From positions 248,001 to 312,000 of the forward strand of contig NZ_JBAJEY010000001.1 in assembly GCF_039822285.1 (NCBI RefSeq): a stretch of DNA of 64,000 nucleotides, read 5' to 3'. The translations under genes were made by a program, and so were the position numbers. This DNA is from Thiofaba sp039822285. Its GTDB lineage: Bacteria; Pseudomonadota; Gammaproteobacteria; Halothiobacillales; Halothiobacillaceae. Below the pieces are notes generated by a model that made no database searches, was not told the DNA's origin, and saw only the letters and a program-made list of their open reading frames with translations. Shown here one piece after another: positions 28,348 through 38,741 of the stretch. How positions within the stretch are numbered: the first letter of the stretch is position 1; every line of letters starts with the position of its first letter.

Positions 28348-29115
28348 TCAATGGATGCCCATGCCAATGCGAGAAAAATCGAGACGCACGGCTTCGCCGT
28401 CGAAATGCATCCAGATCAGCATAGCGCGGCCGACCAGATTTTCCTCCGGTACGAAGCCCCAATAACGGCTGTCGTTGCTATTGTCGCGGTTGTCGCCCAT
28501 GACGAAATACTGCCCGGCCGGCACGACGATCTCGCCCTCCGGCCCCTGGGCCTCCGGGCGCTGGAGGATGGCGTGCAGCACGCCCGCGAGGTCTTCCTCG
28601 AACATCTGCGCGCCCAGCATGCGCCCCTGCGGCCCATCGCCGGAATAGACGCCGAGCGGCTTGAGGGGCATCGGCTTCCCGTTGATGAACAACTGCTTGT
28701 TCTCGTAGCGCACGCGATCCCCCGGCAGGCCGATGATGCGCTTGATGTAGTCCACCTCGGGCTGCTGCGGGTACTTGAACACCACCACATCGCCGCGTTT
28801 CGGCTCCCCAAGCGCCACCACCTTGGTGCGCAGCACCGGCAGGCGGATGCCGTAGGCGAATTTGTTGACCAGGATGAAATCCCCGACCTCCAGGGTCGGC
28901 ATCATCGAGCCGGAGGGGATGCGGAAGGGCTCGGCGACAAACGAGCGCAGCAGCAGTACGACCAGCAGCACGGGGAAGAAGCTGCGCGAGTATTCGACCA
29001 GCAGCGGCTCCTTGCCCTGCGCCTCCTCACGCGCGCGGCGGAAATACAGCCGATCGATGCCAACGACCACGCCGGTGAACAGGGTGGCCAGCACCAGGAT
29101 GAGTTCGAAATTCAT
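28348..29115 (-). CDS. lepB: Signal peptidase I
   Basis: 255 residues. Two N-terminal hydrophobic segments (about 2-20 and 45-63) precede the catalytic domain. The nucleophile Ser is in PSGSMMPTL near residue 72, the general-base Lys in DYIKRIIGLPGDRV, and the family box GDNRDNSNDSRYWGFV is present. It cleaves signal peptides, for example of the small cytochrome here. It lies 8 bases after lepA. Confidence 0.97.
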   Translation of the reverse strand: MNFELILVLATLFTGVVVGIDRLYFRRAREEAQGKEPLLVEYSRSFFPVLLVVLLLRSFVAEPFRIPSGSMMPTLEVGDFILVNKFAYGIRLPVLRTKVVALGEPKRGDVVVFKYPQQPEVDYIKRIIGLPGDRVRYENKQLFINGKPMPLKPLGVYSGDGPQGRMLGAQMFEEDLAGVLHAILQRPEAQGPEGEIVVPAGQYFVMGDNRDNSNDSRYWGFVPEENLVGRAMLIWMHFDGEAVRLDFSRIGMGIH

Positions 29116-29123
29116 GCGTCGCC

Positions 29124-30923
29124 TTACTTCTTGTCCATCTGCAGCACAGCGAGGAAGGCCTCCTGCGGCACCTCGACCCGGCCGATGGACTTCATCCGCT
29201 TCTTGCCTTCCTTCTGCTTCTCCAGGAGCTTGCGCTTGCGGGAGACGTCACCACCGTAACATTTCGCCAGAACATTCTTGCGCAAGGCCTTGATATTCGT
29301 GCGCGCGATGATCTTGCCGCCGATCGCGGCCTGGATCGGTACCTCGAACTGCTGCTGCGGGATCAGCTCCTTGAGCTTCTCGCACAGCTCGCGCCCGCGC
29401 GCTTCGGAGATCTGCCGGTGGACGATCATCGACAGGGCATCGACCGGCTCGCCGTTGATGAGTACATCGAGCTTGACCAGCGGGGCCTGCTGGAAGCGCA
29501 GGAAGTGGTAGTCGAACGAGGCGTAGCCGCGGCTGACCGACTTGAGCTTGTCGAAGAAGTCCATCACCACCTCGGCGAGCGGCAGCTCGAACTTGAGCGA
29601 GACCTGGTTGCCAAGGTAGAGCATCTGCTTCTGCACCCCGCGCTTCTCGATGCACAGGGTGATGACGTTGCCGACATAGTCTTGCGGCACGAGGATGTTG
29701 GCCTCGATGATCGGCTCGCGCATCTCGCTGATGTTGGAGACCGGCGGCAGGTCGGCGGGGTTGTGGATGTGCAGGGTTTCGCCCGAGGTGGTCACCACCT
29801 CATACACCACCGTCGGGGCGGTGGTGATCAAATCCAGGTTGTACTCGCGCTCCAGACGCTCCTGGATGATCTCCATGTGCAAGAGGCCGAGGAAACCGAT
29901 GCGGAAGCCGAACCCCAGCGCCTGCGACACCTCCGGCTCGAAATGCAGGGCGGCATCGTTCAGGCGCAGCTTGCGCAGCGCCTCACGCAGGTTCTCGTAG
30001 TCCTCGGACTCCACCGGGTAGAGACCGGCGAACACCCGCGGCTGGACCTCCTTGAAGCCCGGCAGGGGCTCGGCGGCGGGATTCTCGAAATCGGTGATGG
30101 TGTCGCCCACCTTGGCCGCGTCGATCTCCTTGATCCCCGCGATCATGAAGCCGACCTCGCCGGTCTTCAGCACCTCGCGATCCTGACGCTTGGGGGTGAA
30201 CACCCCCACCTTGTCGACGCTGAACACCCCGCGGGTGCCCATCATGCGGATCTTCTGCTTCAGGCGCAGCTCGCCATCGACGATGCGCACCAGGGCGACC
30301 ACGCCGACGTAGTTGTCGAACCAGGAGTCGATGATCAGTGCCTTGAGCGGACCGTCCTCCTTGCCGGAGGGCGGCGGGATGCGCTTGACCAGGGCCTCGA
30401 GCAGCTCTGGCACGTTCAGGCCGCTCTTGGCCGAGACGCGCTCGGCATCGCTCGCGTCGATGCCGATGATGTCCTCGATCTCCTTGGCCACCCGCTCGGG
30501 GTCGGCATTCGGCAGGTCCATCTTGTTGAGCACCGGCACCACCTCAAGGCCAAGGTCGATGGCGGTGTAACAGTTGGCCACCGACTGCGCCTCCACCCCC
30601 TGCGAGGCATCCACCACCAGGAGCGCCCCCTCACAGGCGGCGAGCGAGCGCGACACCTCGTAGGAGAAGTCCACGTGGCCCGGGGTGTCGATCATGTTCA
30701 GCTCATACTCCTGGCCATCGCGCGCCACGTAGCGCAGCGACACGCTCTGCGCCTTGATGGTGATACCGCGCTCGCGCTCGATGTCCATCGAATCGAGCAC
30801 CTGGGCCTCCATCTCACGCGCCTCCAGGCCCCCGCAGAGCTGGATGAAGCGGTCGGCCAGGGTCGACTTGCCGTGGTCGATGTGGGCGATGATGGAGAAA
30901 TTGCGAATGTGGGCTTGATCCAT
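29124..30923 (-). CDS. lepA: Elongation factor 4 (LepA)
   Basis: 599 residues. The GTPase domain has AHIDHGKSTLADRF near residue 12, DTPGHVDF and NKMDLP. EF-G-like domains follow and a C-terminal LepA-specific domain ends in VSRKRKLLEKQKEGKKRMK. It back-translocates ribosomes. It heads the lepA-lepB-DUF4845-rnc-era set, with its own extended -10 candidate upstream. Confidence 0.98.
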   Translation of the reverse strand: MDQAHIRNFSIIAHIDHGKSTLADRFIQLCGGLEAREMEAQVLDSMDIERERGITIKAQSVSLRYVARDGQEYELNMIDTPGHVDFSYEVSRSLAACEGALLVVDASQGVEAQSVANCYTAIDLGLEVVPVLNKMDLPNADPERVAKEIEDIIGIDASDAERVSAKSGLNVPELLEALVKRIPPPSGKEDGPLKALIIDSWFDNYVGVVALVRIVDGELRLKQKIRMMGTRGVFSVDKVGVFTPKRQDREVLKTGEVGFMIAGIKEIDAAKVGDTITDFENPAAEPLPGFKEVQPRVFAGLYPVESEDYENLREALRKLRLNDAALHFEPEVSQALGFGFRIGFLGLLHMEIIQERLEREYNLDLITTAPTVVYEVVTTSGETLHIHNPADLPPVSNISEMREPIIEANILVPQDYVGNVITLCIEKRGVQKQMLYLGNQVSLKFELPLAEVVMDFFDKLKSVSRGYASFDYHFLRFQQAPLVKLDVLINGEPVDALSMIVHRQISEARGRELCEKLKELIPQQQFEVPIQAAIGGKIIARTNIKALRKNVLAKCYGGDVSRKRKLLEKQKEGKKRMKSIGRVEVPQEAFLAVLQMDKK

Positions 30924-30953
30924 GGAATGCGATCGGTAAGCAAAGAGGCGCGG

Positions 30954-30962
30954 AGTATACCA
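30954..30962 (-). promoter_or_regulatory. Extended -10 promoter candidate for lepA
   Basis: The minus strand reads TGGTATACT, an extended -10 (TGnTATACT), 31 bases before the lepA start. It lies just after a 7-bp hairpin CCCCGCC/GGCGGGG (30967-30984) that could weakly end the rpoE-protease transcript. Confidence 0.45.
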
Positions 30963-30989
30963 GCAACCCCGCCATGAGGCGGGGCGATA

Positions 30990-32156
30990 TCAGGCGTGGT
31001 GCAGCTGCGGATGGCCTCGGGGGGCACGGGTGGGCGTGGTCGGTGCATCCGCCTCGGGAGCCTGGGGGGCCGAGGCGGCCTCGGGCGTTTCAACCACGCG
31101 CAGGCGCAGGGTGACGAACTTGCCCTCCCGCGCGACAGTCAGCTTGGCCTCTCCACCCGGCGGGATGCGCCCCACCAGCATCGGCAGGCTGCTGGCGTCC
31201 GCGAGTGATACTCCATTCACCTCCAGCACCACGTCCCCCGGCAGCAGGCCCGCACGTTCGGCCGGGCTGTCGGGCAGCACCCGCACCACCAGGGCGCCGA
31301 CCGGCCGGTCCAGGCCGAAGGCCGCGGCCAGCTCGCGATCCATGTCCTGCACCTGCACGCCAAGGAAGCCGCGCGAGACATGCCCCTGACGCTTGAGCTG
31401 ATCCACCACCTCCATGGCGAGATTCACCGGAATGGCGAAGGACAGCCCCATGTAGCCGCCGGATTCGGTGTAAATCTGCGCATTGATGCCCACCACCTCG
31501 CCGCGCATGTTGAGCAGGGGCCCACCCGAGTTGCCGGGGTTGATCGCCACGTCGGTCTGGATGAAGGGCACGTAGGTCTGGTTGCTGTCGTTCGGAATGC
31601 CGCGGCCCTTGGCGCTGACGATGCCGGCGGTGACGGAATGGTCGAAGCCGAATGGGGTGCCGATGGCAAGCACCCACTCGCCCACGCGCAGCTTGTCCGC
31701 ATTGCCCATCCGCAGGGTCGGCAGGCCGCTGGCGTCCACCTTGAGCAGGGCGATATCGCTCGTGACATCCTGTCCAACCACCGTCGCCACCAGCTCGCGC
31801 CGATCGGAGAGGCGCACCACGATCTGCTCCGCATCGGCGATGACGTGCTGGTTGGTCAGGATATAGCCATCGGGCTCGAGGATGAAGCCGGAGCCGAGCG
31901 AGCCCTCATCCTCCCCCTCGCCCTGATCGGGAGAGCCAAAGAAGTGACGGAACAGCTCGCCCAGGGAGGACCCTTCCGGAAACGGATTCGCCATCGCCGT
32001 CTCGGACTTGGGGGTGTTCTTGAGGGTGGTGCTGATATTCACCACCGCAGGCGCGGCGCGATCGACGAGATCGCTGAAATCAGGCAGGGCGACCTTCGGT
32101 TCGGAACAGCCCGCAAGAGTCAGGCCCAGCAGCAGGGCGAAGAAATGCTTTTTCAT
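30990..32156 (-). CDS. Trypsin-like periplasmic protease (DegS/DegQ type), lipoprotein
   Basis: 388 residues. A lipoprotein signal LLGLTLAGC gives a lipidated Cys at about residue 17 followed by Ser. The S1C protease domain has a complete triad: His in TNQHVIADA, Asp in SDIALLKVD and Ser in GNSGGPLLN. Only one PDZ domain is seen (about 255-350), unlike two-PDZ MucD/DegP. The tail is Pro/Ala/Thr-rich. It occupies the mucD position of the rpoE cluster, downstream of rseC. Its product may degrade misfolded proteins or, as DegS does, cut RseA; which one is inference. Confidence 0.88.
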   Translation of the reverse strand: MKKHFFALLLGLTLAGCSEPKVALPDFSDLVDRAAPAVVNISTTLKNTPKSETAMANPFPEGSSLGELFRHFFGSPDQGEGEDEGSLGSGFILEPDGYILTNQHVIADAEQIVVRLSDRRELVATVVGQDVTSDIALLKVDASGLPTLRMGNADKLRVGEWVLAIGTPFGFDHSVTAGIVSAKGRGIPNDSNQTYVPFIQTDVAINPGNSGGPLLNMRGEVVGINAQIYTESGGYMGLSFAIPVNLAMEVVDQLKRQGHVSRGFLGVQVQDMDRELAAAFGLDRPVGALVVRVLPDSPAERAGLLPGDVVLEVNGVSLADASSLPMLVGRIPPGGEAKLTVAREGKFVTLRLRVVETPEAASAPQAPEADAPTTPTRAPRGHPQLHHA

Positions 32157-32611
32157 GGATGGACATTACAGCGGGCGACCACGGGGCCCTGGATACGGGC
32201 GAGGATGCGGGGTTCGGCCTGCCGGCCCGCGGCACGCCGGCCAAGGGGGCCGAGCAGCAACAGCCCACCGACAAGGCCAAGCCCCCCCGCCAAGAGGGAC
32301 CAGCCTTCCCCGGCCGGCTGAAACAGGGCCATGCCGCCGACGAAGCCTGCGAGAGGCAGGCCATAGAGCAGCAGCGAGGCACGTACAACGCCCTCTTCCG
32401 GCAGGCCGAGGATGACCTCATCCCCCACCCGCACGCCGAGCGTGTCGCGCACGGCCATACGGCTCACCTTGCCGCCCATCAGCGCATCCCCCAGCAGGCC
32501 GGTGCCGCAATGCCCCTTGGAGGCGCAGCTGCCGCAGGCGGACTGGCGCGGGCTTTCGACCCAGGCCATGCCGTCCTCGATGGCGACCACTCTGCCCCGT
32601 GCCTCGAGCAT
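32153..32611 (-). CDS. rseC: RseC/MucC family inner-membrane protein
   Basis: 152 residues. The N-terminal Cys motif SACGSCASKGHCGTGLLG near residue 23 is the RseC signature. Two transmembrane helices lie at about 78-95 and 100-120. RseC is linked to sigma-E control and to reduction of SoxR. It overlaps the protease start by 4 bases. Confidence 0.9.
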   Translation of the reverse strand: MLEARGRVVAIEDGMAWVESPRQSACGSCASKGHCGTGLLGDALMGGKVSRMAVRDTLGVRVGDEVILGLPEEGVVRASLLLYGLPLAGFVGGMALFQPAGEGWSLLAGGLGLVGGLLLLGPLGRRAAGRQAEPRILARIQGPVVARCNVHP

Positions 32612-32612
32612 C

Positions 32613-33581
32613 TCAGGGCGCCCCCATCGGACGCAGACCGTCGAGGATCATGCGCATGGCGGCCTCCGGCGCCTCGCCAATGGCCGTCAGACGGAATCCG
32701 TCCGCGTCGCGCGTGACGCGGTGCATGACACCGCTTCCGGCCTGCTCAGGCGGCGCCTGCTCGGATTGGCGTTCAATAAAGACCGACACACTGCCCAGGC
32801 CGTCAGAATAGATGAGATGCTCCAGCACCTTGCCGTTGTGTGGGCTGCGACGCTCAGCCGCATTGCGCAAGGCATAGCCAGGCGGCAAGGTCGTGGCAAT
32901 CCAGTGCGGCTGAAAAGGTTTCTCCTCGAAAGGCTCCTCCACCACGCGGAACCCCTGGATGTCCGTGCTCAGACGCATGGCCTCCTCACCCATCTCCGGC
33001 ACGATGCGCAGGCTGGCAAACTGGCTCATCTCCAGGCGCCGGTCGCCATCGAGCAGCTCGAGACGGAGCAACATGGCGCTCGGCTCGTGGATGCACAGGC
33101 GGTAGCCATGACGGTAAGAGTCCTTGGGCACCAGCCTGACCACTTTGCAGGTCAGGTTGGCCACGCGCGCATCCCCGTTCTGGATGAAATCGTAGAACTT
33201 GGACAGCTGGGCCGTCTCGCCAAAGCGCTCGGCGGACAAACGTCCTCGCCATGAAGGAGCACGGCCGGTGACCACCAGCCGCGCACGCGGCCAGACACAG
33301 GTGCAACGATCCCCTTCCTGCAACACCTCCCGCGGCGGGCCATCCATGCTCACCAGGCGCTCACGCTCGCCATGCTGTTCATCAAAGAGATGAAAGATGC
33401 GCAGGGTGCGGGTATCGCCCTCCTGCCCTTGGACATGCAGCAGCAGCCCCTCGTAATTGACGGTGTGCATGGTGTGCGCCATGCGCTGGAGCAAGGCCTC
33501 GGTCCCCGGCGAGGCGTCTGCGGCACCGGCAAGCCCGAGGAGAAAGGCGATGGGGAGAAGGCGATTCAGGGCAAGAGGCAT
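32613..33581 (-). CDS. rseB: Sigma-E regulatory protein RseB/MucB
   Basis: 322 residues with a signal peptide (MPLALNRLLPIAFLLGLAGAADA). The MucB/RseB N-terminal large domain begins LLQRMAHTMHTVNYEGLLLH and a smaller C-terminal domain follows from about residue 215. It binds periplasmic RseA and shields it from proteolysis in the family. It overlaps the rseA stop by one base. Confidence 0.94.
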   Translation of the reverse strand: MPLALNRLLPIAFLLGLAGAADASPGTEALLQRMAHTMHTVNYEGLLLHVQGQEGDTRTLRIFHLFDEQHGERERLVSMDGPPREVLQEGDRCTCVWPRARLVVTGRAPSWRGRLSAERFGETAQLSKFYDFIQNGDARVANLTCKVVRLVPKDSYRHGYRLCIHEPSAMLLRLELLDGDRRLEMSQFASLRIVPEMGEEAMRLSTDIQGFRVVEEPFEEKPFQPHWIATTLPPGYALRNAAERRSPHNGKVLEHLIYSDGLGSVSVFIERQSEQAPPEQAGSGVMHRVTRDADGFRLTAIGEAPEAAMRMILDGLRPMGAP

Positions 33582-34150
33582 CAGGGACGCTCGTAGGCTA
33601 CCAGGCGGATATTGGAGGCCATGGAGGTCATCGGACCACCCTCGGCATAGGTCAGGTGCTGAACGAGATAAGGATCGGGCATGACATCCGCCTCCTGCGC
33701 CTCCTGCGCGCCCTTGGCCGCGACCTGAACGGTGTGCTGCGGCCCCTGCGGGGCGGAGAGGACGACGAACGATCCATCCGGGTTTTGCTGCGCGGGCTGG
33801 ATCACCAGCACGGCAACGCCCGCCACGGTGGCCGCAAGGGCTAGCCCCAAGGCGGGAATACGCCAGGTGCGCAGCCCCTCGCGGAGGGTGTCGAGCAGCG
33901 TGACCCGGCGTGCCGGCGCCATCTGTTCGGCCCGGATGCTGGCCATGATGCGCGCCGTCATGTCGCGCGAAGGGGCTTCCACCAGCTCGCCCCGCATGGC
34001 CATGCCGATCAGGCTGTAGCGCCCCATGCGCTCACTCCCCTGCGGATCATGGCGCAATTGCTCGAGCAACTGGTCGACCTCATGGCGGCTGAGGGCATCG
34101 TCCAGCATGGCGGACAGGGTTTCATCAAGGCTTGGTTTGTTCATCTGCAT
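33581..34150 (-). CDS. rseA: Anti-sigma-E factor RseA/MucA
   Basis: 189 residues. The N-terminal cytoplasmic anti-sigma domain begins ETLSAMLDDALSRHEVDQLL (about 10-80). A single transmembrane helix (about 98-116) and a periplasmic tail of about 70 residues follow. It holds RpoE inactive until cleaved by envelope-stress proteases. It lies 12 bases after rpoE. Confidence 0.94.
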   Translation of the reverse strand: MQMNKPSLDETLSAMLDDALSRHEVDQLLEQLRHDPQGSERMGRYSLIGMAMRGELVEAPSRDMTARIMASIRAEQMAPARRVTLLDTLREGLRTWRIPALGLALAATVAGVAVLVIQPAQQNPDGSFVVLSAPQGPQHTVQVAAKGAQEAQEADVMPDPYLVQHLTYAEGGPMTSMASNIRLVAYERP

Positions 34151-34162
34151 TCTCCCGCCCGC

Positions 34163-34738
34163 TCAGCCCAGCAAGGGCTGCAGGCGCTTGTCGATCGCTT
34201 CACGCGCACGGAAGATCCGCGAACGGACGGTGCCGATGGGGCATCCCATCACCTCGGCGATTTCCTCGTAACTCAGCCCTTCCAGCTCCCGCAGGGTGAT
34301 GGCGGTACGCAGGTCTTCCGGCAGGTCGTGGATGGCCTGCATGACCACGCGGTGCAATTCACTCCCCAGCGCCTCACCCTCCGGCGTGTCGGTGTCGGTC
34401 AGGCCGGGCTCGGCGGCATACTGGTCCGTCTCGTCGGCATCCAGATCGACCGTGTAGGGCTGACGCTGCACGCTGACCAGGTGATTCTTGGCCGTGTTGA
34501 CGGCAATGCGGTAGATCCAGGTGTAGAAGGCGCTCTCGCCACGGAAGGAGCCCAACGCTCTCCAGGCCTTGACGAAGGTTTCCTGGGTCAGATCCATGGC
34601 CTCGTCCATGTCCCGCACGTAGCGCATGATGAGCTTGAGCACCTTGTGCTGGTATTTGCGCACCAACAACTCGAAGGCGCGTTGGTCGCCTTCGCGCGCA
34701 CGGGCGACGAGTTGCTGGTCGGTTGGACTGGACGACAT
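34163..34738 (-). CDS. rpoE: RNA polymerase sigma factor RpoE/AlgU
   Basis: 191 residues, an ECF sigma factor. Region 2 reads FELLVRKYQHKVLKLIMRYV…DLTQETFVKAW (about 20-75) and region 4 reads ITLRELEGLSYEEIAEVMGCP (about 135-160). The product is near-identical in type to E. coli RpoE. It directs the envelope-stress response and probably its own operon, through the promoter at 34788-34817. Confidence 0.97.
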   Translation of the reverse strand: MSSSPTDQQLVARAREGDQRAFELLVRKYQHKVLKLIMRYVRDMDEAMDLTQETFVKAWRALGSFRGESAFYTWIYRIAVNTAKNHLVSVQRQPYTVDLDADETDQYAAEPGLTDTDTPEGEALGSELHRVVMQAIHDLPEDLRTAITLRELEGLSYEEIAEVMGCPIGTVRSRIFRAREAIDKRLQPLLG

Positions 34739-34787
34739 GCGTGCTGCATTCCTGGGTTACCCCCCACATCACGTCCCATGCACAAGG

Positions 34788-34817
34788 GGATAGACGGCTG
34801 CGGGGCGGGAAGGTTCC
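34788..34817 (-). promoter_or_regulatory. Sigma-E-type autoregulatory promoter of rpoE
   Basis: On the minus strand GGAACCT (34811-34817), a 16-base spacer and TCTATCC (34788-34794) match the layout I recall for the E. coli rpoE sigma-E promoter (GGAACTT, 16 bases, TCTAACC). It lies about 50 bases before the rpoE start. Confidence 0.75.
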
Positions 34818-34886
34818 GTCAAAGCGGGATTGTCGATATTGTTGGAATCATACAACGTAAATGGACCGAACGATGGGATCACCCGC

Positions 34887-36521
34887 ATGACCGCTGCTCC
34901 TCACACCTTCGACGTGCTCATCCTGGGCAGCGGGGCCGCAGGGCTGACCTGCGCGCTCCATCTGCCCGGCGGCCTGCGGGTCGGGGTGCTGGCCAAGAAC
35001 GCCATGTTCGAGGGCAGCACCCAATGGGCTCAGGGGGGCATCGCGGCCGTGCTGGATCCCACGGACAGCGTGGCCAGCCATGTCGAGGACACCCTGGACT
35101 CGGGAGCGGCCCTGCCCCATCGTGCGGTGGTCGAACGCATCGCCTCGGAGGCTGCCGACCTCATCGGCTGGCTCGAGCGCCTGGGCATGCCCTTCACCCG
35201 TGAGAAAGGGCGCCTGCATCTGACCCGCGAGGGGGGGCACAGTCACCGGAGGGTGGCCCACGCCCAGGACGCGACCGGCGCGGCGCTGGAGAGCACCCTC
35301 CTGCGCGCCGCCCGTGCACGCCGGACCATCACCCTGCTCGATCAGCACACCGCCATCGACCTCATCACCACCCGCCGCCTGGGGCTTGAGGGCGACCGCT
35401 GCGTGGGCGCGTATGCCCTCAACCGCAACACTGGGCATGTCGAAGTCTTCCGCGCCCGTTTCGTGGTGCTGGCAACCGGCGGCGCGAGCAAGGTCTACCT
35501 CTACACCACCAACCCGGATGGCTCGACCGGGGATGGGATCGCCATGGCCTGGCGTGCCGGCTGCCGGGTGGCGAACATGGAGTTCATCCAGTTCCACCCC
35601 ACCGCCCTCTTTGATCCGCGCGCCAAGACCTACCTGATCTCCGAGGCGGTGCGCGGCGAGGGCGGGCGCCTGCTGCTGCCGGATGGCACCCCCTTCATGC
35701 ACCGTTACGACCCGCGCGGCGAGCTGGCGCCGCGCGACATCGTCGCCCGCGCCATCGACCACGAAATGAAGCGCCTGGGGCTGGACTGCGTGTATCTGGA
35801 CATCAGTCACAAGCCGCCGGAGTTCGTGCGCGAGCACTTCCCCACCATCTATGCCCGCTGCCTGGAGTACGGCTACGACATCACCCGTCAGCCCATCCCG
35901 GTGGTCCCGGCCGCGCACTACACCTGCGGCGGGGTGATGGTGGACGAGCACGGCCGCACCGACATCGACCGCCTGTATGCGATTGGCGAGGTCAGCCACA
36001 CCGGCCTGCACGGCGCCAACCGGCTGGCGAGCAACTCGCTGCTCGAGTGCCTGGTCTACGGCCGGGCCGCGGCGCAGGACATCGCCCGCCGCATGCGGGA
36101 GGCCAACGCCCTACCGGAGATTCCGGAGTGGGATGAGAGCCAGGTGACCGACTCCGACGAGGAGGTCGTCGTCAGCCATAACTGGCACGAGCTGCGGCAG
36201 ACCATGTGGGACTACGTGGGCATCGTGCGCACCACCAAGCGCCTGGAACGCGCCCTCAACCGCATCGACCTGCTCAAGCGGGAGATCAACGACTACTACG
36301 GTCATTTCCGCGTCACCCACAACCTGATCGAACTGCGCAATCTGGTGGTGGTGGCCGAGCTGATCGTGCGCTGTGCCATGGCACGCAAGGAGAGCCGCGG
36401 TCTGCACTACATCCTCGACCATCCTGGCCTGCTGCCGGGGCCGCCGGAGGACACCGTGCTGACGCCGGAACCGCCGAAGCCGTATCCACACCTCCATCCC
36501 GAGGAGGCCTCGGGGGCCTGA
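34887..36521 (+). CDS. nadB: L-aspartate oxidase
   Basis: 544 residues. The N-terminal FAD-binding motif is LILGSGAAGLTCALHL (residues 10-25), followed by STQWAQGGIAAVL. The active-site stretch GGASKVYLYTTNPDGSTGDG and GEVSHTGLHGANRLASNSLLE are NadB signatures, and the fumarate reductase C-terminal helix domain follows from about 430. It oxidises aspartate to iminoaspartate for NAD synthesis. It is divergent from rpoE, a common gammaproteobacterial pairing. The ATG at 34887 matches family starts; a longer frame exists. Confidence 0.96.
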   Translation: MTAAPHTFDVLILGSGAAGLTCALHLPGGLRVGVLAKNAMFEGSTQWAQGGIAAVLDPTDSVASHVEDTLDSGAALPHRAVVERIASEAADLIGWLERLGMPFTREKGRLHLTREGGHSHRRVAHAQDATGAALESTLLRAARARRTITLLDQHTAIDLITTRRLGLEGDRCVGAYALNRNTGHVEVFRARFVVLATGGASKVYLYTTNPDGSTGDGIAMAWRAGCRVANMEFIQFHPTALFDPRAKTYLISEAVRGEGGRLLLPDGTPFMHRYDPRGELAPRDIVARAIDHEMKRLGLDCVYLDISHKPPEFVREHFPTIYARCLEYGYDITRQPIPVVPAAHYTCGGVMVDEHGRTDIDRLYAIGEVSHTGLHGANRLASNSLLECLVYGRAAAQDIARRMREANALPEIPEWDESQVTDSDEEVVVSHNWHELRQTMWDYVGIVRTTKRLERALNRIDLLKREINDYYGHFRVTHNLIELRNLVVVAELIVRCAMARKESRGLHYILDHPGLLPGPPEDTVLTPEPPKPYPHLHPEEASGA

Positions 36522-36672
36522 GCCCTCCTCTGCCGGCCCAGCGGATCGCCTCACAAACCACGCCGGGCTTTGGAGGAGAAATGCCCGTCGGCCCGGGGCG
36601 GGCCTCCTACATCGCCTTCATCGGTCTCCTGCGGAGCGGTGACAGGGGGCGGGGCAACGCCTCACGGTCCTT

Positions 36673-36730
36673 GGGGAAACGCTGAAAAACCCGGCATGTG
36701 GCACGTTCCCTCCCCCCTGGTGGGGGAGGG
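36673..36730. repeat. Uninserted counterpart of the MITE 1 target site
   Basis: 58 bases that match the joined flanks of element 1 (reverse complement of 3606-3625 plus 3421-3458) at about 54 positions, with no insertion. GGCATG at 36693-36698 stands where TGAATG is duplicated at 3453-3458 and 3600-3605. The 3' part is the C/G palindromic repeat copy 5 (36708-36730). The region 36522-36759 otherwise holds no gene; a REP-like GCCTCCTACA lies at about 36601. Confidence 0.8.
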
Positions 36731-36759
36731 TTAGGGAGAAGCATTTTTTCAGACCTTCC

Positions 36760-38670
<1,911 letters not shown>

Positions 38671-38741
38671 GGGCGCGAAGTCTAGCAGCTTAGGGAAAGG
38701 CAAGGTGTTTCCCGGCTCCCCCACCCTTCGGCGATGCCAAA

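Noticed and set aside
30967..30984. CCCCGCC/GGCGGGG hairpin between the protease and lepA as a strong terminator
   Set aside because: Stem of 7 bp with no U-tract on the minus strand; at best a weak terminator.
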